From Prinsepia uniflora (Eukaryota > Streptophyta > Magnoliopsida > Rosales > Rosaceae), in assembly GCA_032719365.1 (NCBI GenBank), contig CM064873.1:35007742-35071741 (forward strand): 64,000 nucleotides of DNA, read 5' to 3'. How positions within the stretch are numbered: the first letter of the stretch is position 1; every line of letters starts with the position of its first letter. Made by a program: the position numbers and the translations under genes. Below, piece by piece: positions 36,486 through 47,761 of the stretch. The notes beneath the pieces are model-generated. The model saw only the letters and a list, made by a program, of their open reading frames with translations, was not told the origin of the DNA and made no database searches.

Positions 36486-39063
36486 TGACAAGACCCATCC
36501 CGTTCCCCCCTTGGATCACCCTGGGATGTGCCCTGCTCACATGAGACACAACCACAGAGAATGACCAAAATGCCCTTAATGGGTTAACATAATTCAAAAA
36601 ATAAGAATTATACATAATTTTTTCCGCTTTTAGGGTTCCACCATGTCAGACAAGGGATTGTGCACTACAAACAAAATGCGAGCACGAATGACAGTTTTAC
36701 AAAATGGTGCTTGACCTACCCATCAGGGGTATCAAGTACGCAACAGTAAAATGGATATGTCTCAGCCTCGTGATCCACCTTTACCTCTGGGCCACGCCCT
36801 AGAGGGGTAAAGAAAACAATGAAAGTATGAGTGGACCGAAAATAAAGGATATTCCGAAACTGTTTATAATACGTAGTAAAAATTACTTTGTACCCCTCTG
36901 TTTCCAAATCATGCGTGCATTGAGTCAAAACATATATAATCATAACCGAATCATACATCATATAATCACACACAATATAATAATAATATATCCACAATAA
37001 TTGTATTGCACTGTATATCCCAACCCTAACATACCAGATATCTGACGTCCCAGAAGTCTAATAAGGACACGGTCCTAAGGCTACGTGTGTCGCCCGGGGT
37101 CTCAATCCTAAGTCCTACCTCCTAACCCAGTCCGGGGTATGACATCCCAGATGTCTGACGTCCTAGTCGTCTAATACTAGCAATCATGCTTCTGAGTCAC
37201 CCTACAGTCCGGTCGCTCCGTAGCATGACCCCTCGCAAGCAATTCGCCGTGACCACTCCAGGGTACCAATAACTTTAGGAGATAGTAATCCATATGGTCA
37301 AATATATACAGTGCAATAGTACGAACTTGTGACATCCCTGTATGACTCACCAAACTAATAGTATAATAACAAGACGGGTCTCATGCCCAACACTGTGTAA
37401 TACATATATACATAATTCATGAATAAGACCCAATGTAATCCACACACAATGAACACAGTTATGCATGCAATCGGTTTAGAAACCAAAAGACCAACTCACA
37501 GACTGTCTTATTGCTTAACCTATCCAGAGGCAATATCACAGTCTCTGACCCATCCAAACATATTCAAGGATCACTAAAGGTCTCTGTAAACTCATATCTA
37601 AAATCCAAGAACAGTGTCGGCTTGGAAACGAGTCCTGGACACTCTTCTTGAGGCTATTAGCCTCATTTTGACCTATCAAATGATCTCTAATCGACCTGAA
37701 ACCACCATCATTGGATCCAGATTGTCGAAACCTTTAAAATGGCACTGGTCCAACCTAAAAAAATGTGCCCACGCGCCCCCGCGTATGGGTCAAAGTGGTG
37801 GTCAACATTGACCAAAAAGTCAATGCTGACGTCAGCAAAACAAGTCAACACTGACATCAAGTGAACGGTCAAAGTCAACGCTGATGTCAGCTGTTAACAT
37901 CATCTGACAGTGTTAGGTGTGACACGTGTCAGACTCTGACAGGTACCATGTGTCAAGTGCTGGTTGGTCCACGTCACTAACATGTTAGTGACACGTGGCA
38001 ACCTCTGATTGGGCCACGTCATTGACATGTTAGTGCTGACTGGGCACTGATATGTGACACGTTTCATCGTCCAATCGACCACGTCATCTGAGAATCTAAC
38101 AGGGACATGATATCAGCTGATGACGTCATCATCCATGTCCTCTCGATGGGTCTGCGATTCTAGTCGCATAGACCCGTGACCCGACCCGGTACCAAAACCC
38201 TGATTCCTCAACCAATTTTGATCAGGTTTCTCCCTAAGCACTCATCCCAACCTAACTAAGAGATCTGTATGATCAAAACTAGAAAAAAAGATCTAAAATT
38301 TATCTGAGATCGGATGAACAGTGAGCCGTAAACTTCCACCATCGATAACTCACGATTTCGACCACCACCTGCTTCGAAAATTGGTCCCCTGAGATTTCCT
38401 TGGTCTCTAGAACAGTTTAGGGTCCATTAGATTGCCTAACACACGAGGGAATATAAAGTTCCATTCTTGGAACAAAAATGGTGTTTCGGGTTCTCACCCC
38501 TCCGTCGTGATCCCCGTCGTGTACAGCTTCGTTGTCAGCTCATCTGCTCCCTCAAGTATCCTCACAGCCTCAGTGATGCTCAAAGAAGTGAAGGTAGAGT
38601 AGGGAGGTGGTCGTGTGGTGTTTTGGTGTTTCACAGGTTAGAGAGTTTTTGAGATGGTGAGAATGATAATAATGAAAATGAAAGAAAAATGATGAAGATG
38701 GAACCCTAAATTGATCCACATGCATGGGAAAACTCACCAATGGGATGAGTGACCCTTGTCACTCATCCAAGGGTCCGACCAGATTGTCCTTATCCAATAA
38801 GAACCTGCCAAGTGTGAGATTCCCGGGGTTTCATGAATAGTACCATTTTCGCATCCTTGACCACAACTTTCCTGTCCGGTCTCCGATATCGGCATGTCGC
38901 CTTTCTAAGGACACGTGATGTCCTGATCTACATCACGATCATTAGTCAAAGTCCAAAATACAGTCCGAGTCAAAAGTCAACAACTTCCTCCAACTTGGGG
39001 CAAAATGGTCATTTTTCATTAAAATTTCAACTTTACCAATTCATAAAAGTTCGGGGTGTTACC
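36486..39063 (-). mobile_element. Element E 5' LTR
   Basis: 2,578 bp. Starts (minus strand) near GTAACACCCCG, with the final TG base mutated, and ends TGTCA. It has the core (complement near 38892), palindrome 38743-38768, TGACGTCA-rich block 37800-38120, and arms 36827-36836 and 37490-37499 (each with one or two mismatches) beside CATGCGTGCAT and ATGCATGCA. Confidence 0.85.
38743..38768. promoter_or_regulatory. LTR palindrome in element E 5' LTR
   Basis: Arms ggatgagtgac and gtcactcatcc (11 bp, perfect) around a 4-nt spacer. See the copies at 52892, 54521, 57996 and 63226. It lies upstream of the presumed transcription start on the minus strand. Confidence 0.6.
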
Positions 39064-39210
39064 TCACATGTCATTGCGGACTCCACAAGTCACCGCACAC
39101 CGTGGTAGCCATGAGTGGGTTACGATTTTATCCCTGGTCTATCACGTGGTGTTAGATGGGAGCAGGGTACATCCCACGATAATCCAAGGGGATTGGGATG
39201 GAGCATGTCG
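39064..39210 (+). mobile_element. Element B 3' LTR, segment 4 of 4
   Basis: Matches the last part of solo LTR-B (56750-56898), including GTGTTAGANNGGAGCANGGNACATCCCAC, and ends at 39210 next to the Copia gag continuation. Confidence 0.8.
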
Positions 39211-39215
39211 CTTGT

Positions 39216-39283
39216 TGTATCAGACAAGGATGTGACACTAATCACCTTGAATGGCCTAGCCACAGAGTACTCTTCTTTCAAAT
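39216..39283 (+). pseudogene. Copia gag fragment, second part
   Basis: Continues the frame of 4661-5091 with SDKDVTLITLNGLATEYSSF, matching the LxxLPxEY/LNGLxxEY segment that follows the LANDG region in plant Copia gag. The Tat-like LTR cuts it at 39284. No further Copia sequence is seen downstream. Confidence 0.85.
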
Positions 39284-40970
39284 TGTTGAGTGCATAAAGC
39301 TATATTTTTACATCCTCTTTTACTTTGGTTTTTGATTGAAATCTCTATGCAATACAAGGTATTTGTTGTTTTTTAGGTTTTCAGGACAAAAGTAAGGGTT
39401 TAAAGAAATCAAATTAATTTTTAATGAATCTTAAAGAGTTGAGGAGCTAAGAATGGATTACTTGAAGCCCAAAATGCAAGATGCGTCCCTAGCTCACAAG
39501 TGGCCCAAGATCAGCACAAAAAGTTCTCTGCAGAACACCCGACTTGTGGGCTTTCCCCAAAAAGCGCAGAACGAATTAGAAAATAGGCCATATATTATTA
39601 GAAAGGTCTAGAAGTCTAGTTTCAGATGGCTTTGACAACATGTTATTTGGAGATTTCAACAGAGAGTTATCTAAACATAAAGGGATGTTGTTCAGTTTCA
39701 AAACAGCAACTTTTCAGTTTCAATCCTACACTAAATGCTGGTTATAATGGGAATCAATGAGGGTTGTTGAATGGCATTAAACTCTTGGAATGTAGCTATT
39801 TTAGCTATCTACACCTATAAATAGAGGTTTCATTGTACAAACATAACAGAGAAAAACAAAAGAACATATCTAGTGTAAAGCTTGAGCTGTTCCAAGCTTG
39901 GAGAGAGTGCAAAAGCCTTGGCTTCATGAATACTTCTAGGTTTAGCCTTTTAAACTTTCTATGTATTTTTTTAAAGTTTTTGAATTCGTTTATGGAGTAG
40001 GCTTATCGTAGTTAGGGCTGCTTTGAAGCCCTAGACATGATTAAATCATGTTATGATTCAGTTTTGTTTTTCAATTCCTATTTGCAATTAAAATCAGTTT
40101 TATGTCCCTATTGTTTTCAAGATTTTAATTACATGATTAGCTACCTTGTTTACGTTTGCTTATCGTTGGGAATGTTAGGATGACGGTCATATCTTCTTTC
40201 ATTCATTCGCAACATGTGGTTAGGTTAATAACTAATCATGTAAACTGATTTCATAAAGATCTAGGGTATATGCCATGTTCTAGGGTTTATGTGATGTTCA
40301 TAATTCTCTTTATTCTTAATGAGTTTGTAGGTACTAAATCTGAGTATATGCCATGCTAGGTTGCACCTAGAAATATATGTTTGATGAATATTCCATGCAT
40401 CTAACATGCTAAGTAAGAGAGAGCTCATACAGTCTACTTATATGCCATGCTAAATCTGTGAACATCTTAATTGTGGATTTCAATTGATAAATTAGACATT
40501 CATAGTGTTGATTCATGATTGTTTATAGTGGATTGCTTGCCTTATCTCATTCTAGTTCATAGATTAATATAGAAATTGTATTGCATTTATCTTCTACCTT
40601 TCAATTCTATTATTTTCTTATTTTCTGTTTTGATTTCCATCTTCCAAAACCAACTCAATACCCCAACGTCATTGTCGCTTAAGGTTGTTCCTTATTGTCG
40701 TTATCTGTTCCTAATTTGTTCCTTGTGTGCATCACATATCTTATCCAGTGTCAAGTTTGTCTTTGAATTTCCATTGTTGTTTTATTCTATGTTTTGAGTC
40801 TTAATCTGAATTAATTGAATCTAAATTATAAAGTGGATAAAACGTTGATACAAGTCCTTGAGGGATCGATCCTTGCTTTCCTGCTATACTATCTTAATTG
40901 ATTTGTGCACTTGCAAGGTTTTAACTGTTAGAAGTAGATTGCATAATCTTGTCTCGTATTTCTACCAACA
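39284..40970 (+). mobile_element. 5' LTR of the Tat/Athila-type element
   Basis: 1,687 bp from TGTTGAGTGC to CTACCAACA. The five terminal bases are inverted complements. It contains a good TATA box (39816-39824) in an AT-rich setting, unlike the GC-richer A-F LTRs nearby. The open frame at 40576-40797 has no domain and is probably chance. Confidence 0.7.
39816..39824 (+). promoter_or_regulatory. TATA box of the Tat-type LTR
   Basis: TATAAATAG, a near-ideal plant TATA box, followed about 30 bp downstream by tttcattgtacaaacataac, where transcription would start. Confidence 0.6.
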
Positions 40971-40976
40971 AGTTTT

Positions 40977-40994
40977 TGGCGGTGTTACCAAGCA
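40977..40994 (+). other. Primer binding site, tRNA-Asp type (decayed)
   Basis: TGGCGGTGTTACCAAGCA beside TTTT, matching the Athila/Tat consensus TGGCGCCGTTGCCGGGGA at about 12 of 18 positions. It lies 6 nt inside the LTR. Confidence 0.55.
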
Positions 40995-41125
40995 CTTGTC
41001 TTTCAACTGTGTCCATTTAATTTCGATTATATACTAATTCAGTTTGTACTCATTTTTTTTTTGTACATATGGATAACTTTGACTTGGATATGGGAACTTG
41101 GAACAATTGATAATCAAGTCAATTC

Positions 41126-41191
41126 AGTCAAGGGTGGAGGAATCATCCTAGATTGAGTAATGAAGAATACTCAAGTTTGTACAATTCATGA
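41126..41191 (+). pseudogene. gag: Tat/Athila gag remnant
   Basis: One frame reads SQGWRNHPRLSNEEYSSLYN before a stop at 41189. The GWRNHPxLS motif is a well-known signature near the nucleocapsid end of Athila/Tat gag proteins. The frame is short and the flanking codons are disrupted. Across the solo LTR-C the sequence resumes at 44285 with KFEKMSEKMDERHAKHS, acidic and coiled-coil-like, probably the continuation. Confidence 0.55.
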
Positions 41192-41326
41192 TGGCGTAAT
41201 CATTCCTATGTCCCGTTGAATACCACTCAAACAGCTTTATACTCTAACATAATCTCTGAGGTTAAAACTTCATTGCTTGCCATGATAGAAATCATTAAGG
41301 TTTGTAATCAAGAAGTTGTGGCTAGT

Positions 41327-44279
41327 TGTAACAACCCGTCCCGAGAATTTGGATGAGTAGAGTGATTAAGGTGTGATTAGTAAGGTTAATCAGGGGTTAG
41401 GTGGTTCCGAGGGATCCGGGAACCTAGAATGACGATTTTGCCCCCTGCTTTGGGCAAAAAAATGTTGACTTTTATTTTGGGAGGTCCGATGGACTTTGAC
41501 CAATGACCAGGACGTAGTTTAGGACGTCACGAAGCCATAGGCAGGTGGCACGCCTGATTCCGACATCCGTGGAGGAAGTTGTGATGTTCGGAAGGTCGAG
41601 GGCATTATCGTAATTTTGGTAAAATAGGGGGAATAGTTGACTTTTTGAATAATCGGGTTTTGGTAGGTTGACCTAGGATGGTTAGATAGTTCTTGTCGTC
41701 CTGAGTTCGATGACAGGCGGCACGTATTCATCGGACTTACGAGGCGAGAGTTACGGGTCTAGGAAGTTTCGGTAAAACCGTAAAATGAGTAAAACAGGAG
41801 GGTATTTTGGTCATTGTGGCACATTGGGATTTGTGCACAGAGGAAAGGAATGGACGGCTGGGATTAGGCCATGTGGGAGTGTGTGGAGTGGATGGTGACA
41901 CATGGCATGTGTGTAGAGGATTCACGGCCCAATTAATTGGGGTGCACCCGTGTTATGCATTCTGGTGCTTCGACACACAGAGAGAAACAGAGGGAGGAAA
42001 TTGAGAGAATTGGAAGGCGGATTGGGGTGGCTGGTGAGTTTGTGAGTGTGTGAAGGAGATTAGAGAGTGTGAGAGAGCAGTTGAGACGGTTGGGAGGTGA
42101 GAAATCGTGGTGTGTGCGAGTGGGGAGCCACGGGAACCAGGGAGGAACTCAGGGGGGAAAACGGAGAAGATTGAGGGCTTGTGGTGGTGTGGTAGCCGTG
42201 CACGGTGCAACGAAGATCGCGGTAGTGTCGTGAGGGCTGTGGGGAGTCGACCAGCCCCGGAGGAGCTCACGGCGGCAGCAGGAGGCAGGTAATTTCCTCA
42301 TCCCCGTTTCGGTACTCTGTTTTCCGTTGAGGTTCAACGTGGAAGTCGTGGGTCTAGGGTGAGAGTCGAGGGAATTGGAGGTCAGGGCGAGGTTCAGGAG
42401 AGTCCTAGGCGTCGACTAGGATGGTCGCCGTGACGAGGAGGTACACGGCGAAGCTCAGACGACGGCAGACACTCTGGTGCTCTGTTTTGCTGTGATGTTT
42501 GAACCCAAAGTCGTGACGATTGGGGTTGAGTCGAAGGTCTAGGAGAGTTGGTTTAGGTTCAGTGAGGTTCAGGGAAGAGTTTGGTGAAGCCACCGTGAAG
42601 GGTGGTGAGCTGGGTGGTCGGATCGTGAAACAGAGTTTTGGGGAGGTTTGATTTCGAGCTTGAGACGACGGGTAGGAGGCTGTGTCGAGGTGATTGGAGG
42701 ATGGGGATGCTTAGAGTAAGGTTGGACGAAGCTATAGGAGAAGGAAGGAGGTGTTTTAGTGCAGGCACGGCGGAGAACCGTTGACGCCGGTTCAAGCTGT
42801 AGCCTACTGTGTTGAACCGGGTCGACGTGAGGTTGAAGGTGCACTGTAGCTGGCGCGTGGGGCCACGCGCAGCCACTTTGGGCGGCGCGTGGAGGCGCGT
42901 GCGGCGGTTCTGGGAGAAACGGTCAACATCGTTTTTGGTCTTGGAGTTTTTGTGAGTTCAATGGAATTGGTTTCGAGTCAATCGGAAGTCATTTGAGTGT
43001 AGTTCCGCGAGGGTGAATGTGTAGGGTCCCGGGGTTTTAAGTCTTTGGTTCGGGGATTTTTGAGGGCATTTAGGTGAGTGTTTGTGGACGTATTAGTGAT
43101 GTAATTTGACGGTGTTTGACAGGATCGGGATTTCCCGAGGAAGCCGAGGAACGGGCTGGACGTTCGGGACGCAAGTAGGGCTCAGTACTGTGAGTGGACC
43201 CTTTCCTTAAACTCGAGCATGCATAACTGTTTTTATATACGTATTTTATGGTTTTACTTATGAATCTATGTTTATTGAATATGAAGTGATGATTTTATGT
43301 GTTTGCACGTTTTTCGAGAAAAAGACGGTTTTGGCACGGTTTTCGAGAAAATGTTGGTTTTCGGATTTTGATGACACATTTGGGGATTTTCACCTATAAA
43401 GGTTTTCTAATAATGATAAATGGGTTATGAAATATGAATTGTGATTACATGTGGTTTTGGTATGAAAATGGATATTTTTCCGGATTCGGGTTTGGATGAG
43501 GATTTGGTAAATGGTTTTCAAATGATTTTGAGATTGGATTTGCTGGATCTGGATATTGGGTTTAAAGACCCGGATTGAGTTTAAAGACTCGGGAGTTTAA
43601 AGACTCGGATATATTGATTTTCCCCCGTAGGCCTTGAGTTTAAAGACTCGGGAGTTTAAAGACTCGGATATGATTAAGGCCTGGATTGAGTTTAAAGACT
43701 CGGGAGTTTAAAGACTCGGATAGGTCCAGCAGGTTTGATCGGGAAAATGATGATCTGATGTTTATGGTTTTTGATACGGTTTCTGATACTCATGCTGTGG
43801 TTTCTTAAGATATTTTATAGTGTTTCTGTTTCTTATGATGTTTATAATGATTATTTTATAACTGTGTTCATAACTGTTGGTTATGCATGTGGTTTCAAAA
43901 CGGAGGGTTTAACTCGGTTTTCTTATAAAATGGTTTTTGAACTTTTGTACCTTCTGGTCCACTCACATTTTCTGTTTTAATTGCCCTCCAGGTTGTGGAG
44001 CTAGCGCGGGGTCTTGACGTCGAGGCAGAGTCTGAGGCATAGAAGTGACGTGAGAGTTCCCAGAATAGATTAAAGGCTTCCGTGTGCATGTAGTTATCGG
44101 TTTTATTTTCTTTGTATGTTCGTACTATGTTCTGTATATGCTACCTTCGGGACATTGTGTCTAATTACTCCTGCGTTTGACTGGATTTGAGTGAGTTTTA
44201 CTTGAGTTTTGTGTCGAGGAGTCAGACGGGAGCGGGATTTACCTCGGGTTTCGGGGTGAAACCGGGGTGGGTCCTGACA
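41327..44279 (+). mobile_element. Solo LTR-C with perfect TSD
   Basis: TGTAACAACCCG to GTCCTGACA, 2,953 bp, flanked by ctagt at 41322-41326 and 44280-44284. It is the best full-length reference for the LTR-C type: cores at 41540 and 41712 (172 bp apart), CACGCGCAGCC block at 42850-42900, arms 43190-43199 and 43957-43966 each by ATGCAT, and TTTAAAGACTCGG repeats at 43558-43722. It has no coding capacity. Confidence 0.92.
43558..43722. repeat. TTTAAAGACTCGG repeat array in LTR-C
   Basis: About seven copies of gagtttaaagactcgg or gagtttaaagacccgg with short spacers. A shorter version is at 27189-27276. Confidence 0.85.
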
Positions 44280-44284
44280 CTAGT

Positions 44285-44784
44285 ACTTAAGAAATTCGAG
44301 AAATGAGTGAAAAAATGGATGAAAGGCATGCCAAACACTCGAGGAAGTTTTTGTTCTACATGTCTCAAATTGAAGATATGGCACCTTCCCGACCAAATGA
44401 GGATGATGATCAGGATAAGGATATCAACATGTTAGCATCTCAACAGCCTACCATAGAGGCAATGGCTCCCATCCAAGATCATGACGGGACATGGGTTCCC
44501 AAATCCACTCATATTGAGCAATGGGACAACCCCATTTCTGACCTTCAACTATGCCCCTTTTTTCTAATGTTTTTTAGGTTGATTCAATGCCTAACTATAC
44601 TTCTTTAATTTGCATTCATAGGTGGGAACTCAAAATGGAAGAAGAATGGGAGGAAGAGAAAGAGAAGGAGAATAATGAAAAGGATATTTTTGCAAAATTG
44701 GAAGAGGTTGATTTGATGCCTCAAGTCCTGGAAAAGTCGTGCTTCAAGGACACCTTTGAATTCGAACTCCCCACACCTTCTTAA
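44285..44784 (+). pseudogene. Tat-type element interior, acidic coiled-coil-like frames
   Basis: Two adjacent frames, about 44303-44608 and 44587-44784, encode acidic, lysine/glutamate-rich peptides (for example EEEWEEEKEKENNEKDIF), probably remains of the gag-pol linker of the Tat-type element. No enzymatic motif is visible and no homologue can be named. They could also be chance frames in degenerate interior. Confidence 0.35.
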
Positions 44785-46052
44785 AGGGGTGCAATTGGGA
44801 ACAAATCAACATTGGAGGAGGTTACATGCTTAAATTTACTACCCACCTTGCTGGCCCAACCCACAAGTCAACTTGAGGATAAGGGCACGGGTTTCGAACA
44901 CAATAAGAATTCTAAACTTAATTCTGAAACACTAAAAATGTAATTCTTCTAGTTTGCATTTGGATTTGAATTCTGATCACTTTACTTATGTTGTTCCACC
45001 TATATCTCGAATGTTCCACACACAAAAAGGTGATGGACGTCCTCAACTTAGTATCCCTCTTTAATTTCAAAGGGAAAAGACAACAAAAAGTACCAAGGAA
45101 GACTTCTAGGGTGCATATGGTAAAACCTAAGCTTTTCCACCACAATCATTTTCGAAGGAAGATATTTGAGAATAGACAAAAAATAATCTCATGGAAATCA
45201 CTTATCACTCTCTTTCTAGATAAGGTACGTTCTCATCAGTATGCTCTTTTTTTTTTCTAATGTCTTCCGACATGATGCAGGGAAAATTTTGGAGTGGGAA
45301 TCTCACCGAGCTTATATGCTAGTTTAGACTCTCCATTCGCTGCCATCCTCCTTTTGATCTCCAAGCTACGTCGAGCTAAGACGTTAAAAGAATCGCTGAT
45401 TGTGAGGCAACCCAATGGAGGAGAAAACACCATTCTCATTCTTCAACAGCTATGCTTTCTCTTCCCTCTCATTTTTTATTTTTTTTCTTTAGTCCAACTT
45501 TTTCCATTCTTTCCTATCTTATGCATTTGTTTTCCATTGAGGACAATGATCAATTTAAGTTTGGGTGAGAAGTTTATTGCTTTCAAAATAAAAATCCATA
45601 AAAAAAAATTGAAAAGAACAAAACAAAAGGAAAAATAGTCTGTTTTGTTTTGTTTTGGCACATTTCTTTGATGATTATGATGTATCTTGAATATATGATA
45701 CTTTGAAATTGGCTATGGCTGACTAGTGACATGTTCTCACTCTTATTTTGGCTTGGTTTCATTTTAACTATACTCTAGAAGGTCACTTTGCACAACTCTA
45801 TTTGGTATGATGAATGTTAATCCTAAGCATGATAGAAAGATGTTAGCTTGTATACCTGTGAGTTATTTGAGCCCATTGCTGTTTTAATCATGAGTGTATC
45901 CTTTAACTCTTGCTTTTCTTGTTGTCATTACCAATTTTTTATCTCATTATCTTAACTTTAATCAATTGCTTGAATGAGCATCTATTATGAACTCATAATG
46001 CTACTCTCTAATTGATGCAAAAGGTGTGACTAACTTCATTGCGTTAAGAAGT
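44785..46052 (+). mobile_element. Tat-type element 3' interior and untranslated region
   Basis: Non-coding, with the conserved phrase at 45372-45418 and purine tract at 45552-45569. After that comes an A-rich stretch and AT-rich sequence that normally lies between the tract and the 3' LTR in Athila/Tat elements. Confidence 0.6.
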
Positions 46053-46319
46053 CACTATGCCATTTTTAGTCATAGATGACACTAATCAGATGACAGTTTA
46101 AATTAAAACTGTCATCTTATTTTGAGAGACGACAGCTTTAATTAAAACTGTCATCTATGACAATTTTAATTAAAACCGTCATCTATGACAATTTTTTCAA
46201 TATTTTTGGAACTAATAGACAAATTTTTTTTTTATAAAAGTGTTGTCTATGATTGTTTTTTCAGTATTTTGGAGAATTAATAGATGACACTTTTTAACAA
46301 ACTGTTCTCTATTATAGTG
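46053..46319. mobile_element. CACTA-like MITE
   Basis: 267 bp starting CACTATGCC and ending ATTATAGTG, so both ends carry CACTAT. The interior has several inverted copies of GATGACAGTTT / AAACTGTCATC, giving strong hairpins. A 3-bp target duplication is expected for CACTA but the flanks (agt and tat) do not match, so the exact limits are uncertain. Confidence 0.55.
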
Positions 46320-46535
46320 TATAGGAACTGAGGGAAATGAAAATTTGACCAAAAACCTAAAAGCGGCAACTAAAATTTCAAAATAGGCTCATTGTTGTTC
46401 ATCATTTAAAAACAAAAAGGTTAAGTTGAACAAAAAAGGGAATTGTTTTACTTCGAAACACCAAAGGCGAAACACTGAAACAACACCAAATACAAGAATG
46501 AACTGAGAGGAGGCGGGGCTCCCCGAGGAGCAGCG
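46320..46535 (+). promoter_or_regulatory. Upstream/5'UTR-like region of the ABC1K pseudogene
   Basis: Unique-looking sequence between the MITE and the ATG at 46536, ending in a GC-rich leader (ggaggcggggctccccgagg). It has no LTR-family similarity and no clear TATA box. Confidence 0.3.
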
Positions 46536-46628
46536 ATGGCTATGGGAACAGCGACGATTGGCCTGTTATCGCGACCATCGCCAACGTCGCTAGTTTGTTG
46601 CAGATATTGTAGGAGAGGAGTTGGATAG
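46536..46628 (+). pseudogene. Transit-peptide-like first exon, possibly of ABC1K
   Basis: An ATG at 46536 opens 30 codons rich in Ala, Ser, Thr, Arg and Pro (MAMGTATIGLLSRPSPTS...) and then a TAG. The composition resembles a chloroplast transit peptide. It lies 93 bp before recognisable ABC1K exons in the same orientation, so it may be the gene's N-terminal exon with a large internal deletion after it. This is inference from composition and position only. Confidence 0.35.
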
Positions 46629-47761
46629 CGGGGATTCTAGGGTTTACCAAAGAAGAAGGCCATAAAGTCAAAGATAGGGAACACAACGACAATGATACCC
46701 AGGCTCAAAACCCTGCCTAGAGGTTGGAAGGTTGATTTTTTATGATTTTGGAATGATGGGAAGGTAGTTCCTTGACTATGTTTTCTGAGCGGAAATCCGC
46801 CATTAAACACTCAAGTTTGTTTAAAAAAATTATGTTAAAATGTATTTTTTTTTATTTATACCTCACAGTATCAGTCCAAACATTAGAGAAGGTTTGTTGG
46901 AAACGTTCTATGGAGTTTATGAGAACGACCCAAATAAGGTTTTTCATCATTCTCCTTTTAGTTTTTAAAGGATAGTAACCCACAGTTATGCTTAGGAAAT
47001 TCATGTTGCAGTTAAGATTACATTGATTATGACATGCTTCAGATGCCTTAGCGTGATCTATCAGTTGATGGAAACTATTTGTCCATGTACAGGTTCTTCA
47101 GGCAATGATTTAAATCATTGTTCTTATACCTATTGGAGATATGACAACTGTCAGATGAACAACAGTATTCTTCCTTAACAGGTGCTTTTGATACAGAAGG
47201 AAACAAAAAATTGAATACATATTAACATGGGTCATTTTTTCTTTTGTTTATTAATTTGTTCAGCCGTTCTTTCTTTCTTTTACGTTTTTTTCTTTATTTT
47301 GTGGAAAATTTAAATATCTTGATGTTGGAATATTGAGCTACTTGATCAATCCTTGGTAAATCAGATATATACATATGACTACTTGTCATCTGAAGAAAAT
47401 TGCAGCATACTTGCATTAGTGATGAACTGTTTCTATTTTTGTGGTTGTCAATTCTCTTTCAGCTAGGGTATAATTTACAATGACTGACAACCTGCTGTTT
47501 ATAAGCAAGATGTTAAGTTAATTATACCTTGTTTACTTTGATTAGTTGTTCCAAAATGAGAACTAGATGTCTTAGAGAGACGACGTTCGAATCTGCTCTC
47601 TCTTGAAGTGTTTTCTAAATGCTCAATTTTTTTCAATTTTGAAGAGCTTCTTGCTGCGCGGAGAAAAGAGAAGGAAAAGGAAGAAGCGGAACTTGGGTTT
47701 AAAAAACCATTGAGCAAGGAGGAAAGGATAATGAAAAATAAGGAAAGGTTGGCTGCAATTG

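Larger units (their letters stand above)
30173..39063 (-). mobile_element. Gypsy element E (Tekay/Del-like), two LTRs, degenerate
   Basis: On the minus strand: 5' LTR 39063-36486, primer site, gag, protease, reverse transcriptase, RNase H, integrase, chromodomain-like end, polypurine tract, 3' LTR 31995-30173. Flanks tcaga (30168-30172) and tcaca (39064-39068) agree at 4 of 5 bases, and the uninterrupted LTR-B copy reads gacatcaca at this point (near 56750), so tcaca was the target. Domain order PR-RT-RH-IN and a C-terminal WRNHDVEEAMWEPE block place it with Ty3/Gypsy chromoviruses of the Tekay clade. Many stops and frameshifts make it inactive. It lies in the 3' LTR of element B. Confidence 0.9.
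5092..39210 (+). mobile_element. Element B: non-autonomous LTR element, host of a multi-level nest
   Basis: It begins TGTAACGACCC at 5092 and ends ...GCATGTCG at 39210, where the related solo LTR at 56898 ends TGTCA. The flanks are cttat (5087-5091) and cttgt (39211-39215), one mismatch, and removing the insertion restores the Copia gag frame. The 5' LTR survives only to about 5315. The interior (5316-5626 and 8345-8780) is short and non-coding and ends in a purine run before the 3' LTR at 8781. The 3' LTR is split into four parts by three insertions: element A, the hAT element and Gypsy E. With insertions removed, the 3' LTR is about 2.6 kb, close to the 2.7-kb solo copy at 54175-56898. No gag or pol of its own is seen, so it would have depended on an autonomous Gypsy for movement. 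Confidence 0.8.
39284..46052 (+). mobile_element. Tat/Athila-type (OTA) LTR element, incomplete, no 3' LTR seen
   Basis: It has a 5' LTR with inverted TGTTG/CAACA ends, a tRNA-Asp-like primer site, a gag trace with the NxGWRNHPxLS signature, a conserved UTR phrase with ACGTTAAA...GGCAACCCAATGG (45372-45418) and the AATTTAAGTTTGGGTGAG purine tract (45552-45569). These features are characteristic of the Athila/Tat branch of plant Ty3/Gypsy. No protease, RT or integrase can be found, so it is a large deletion derivative or non-autonomous relative. The 3' LTR is absent before the MITE at 46053. It was inserted into the Copia gag remnant and carries solo LTR-C. Confidence 0.7.

Noticed and set aside
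39064..39210. Independent LTR start to the right of Gypsy E
   Set aside because: It aligns with the end of LTR-B and continues 30172 after removal of Gypsy E, so it is the last LTR-B segment and not a new element.
40576..40797. 73-codon hydrophobic frame as a small membrane protein
   Set aside because: It lies in the AT-rich Tat-type LTR just before the primer site and is probably a chance frame.
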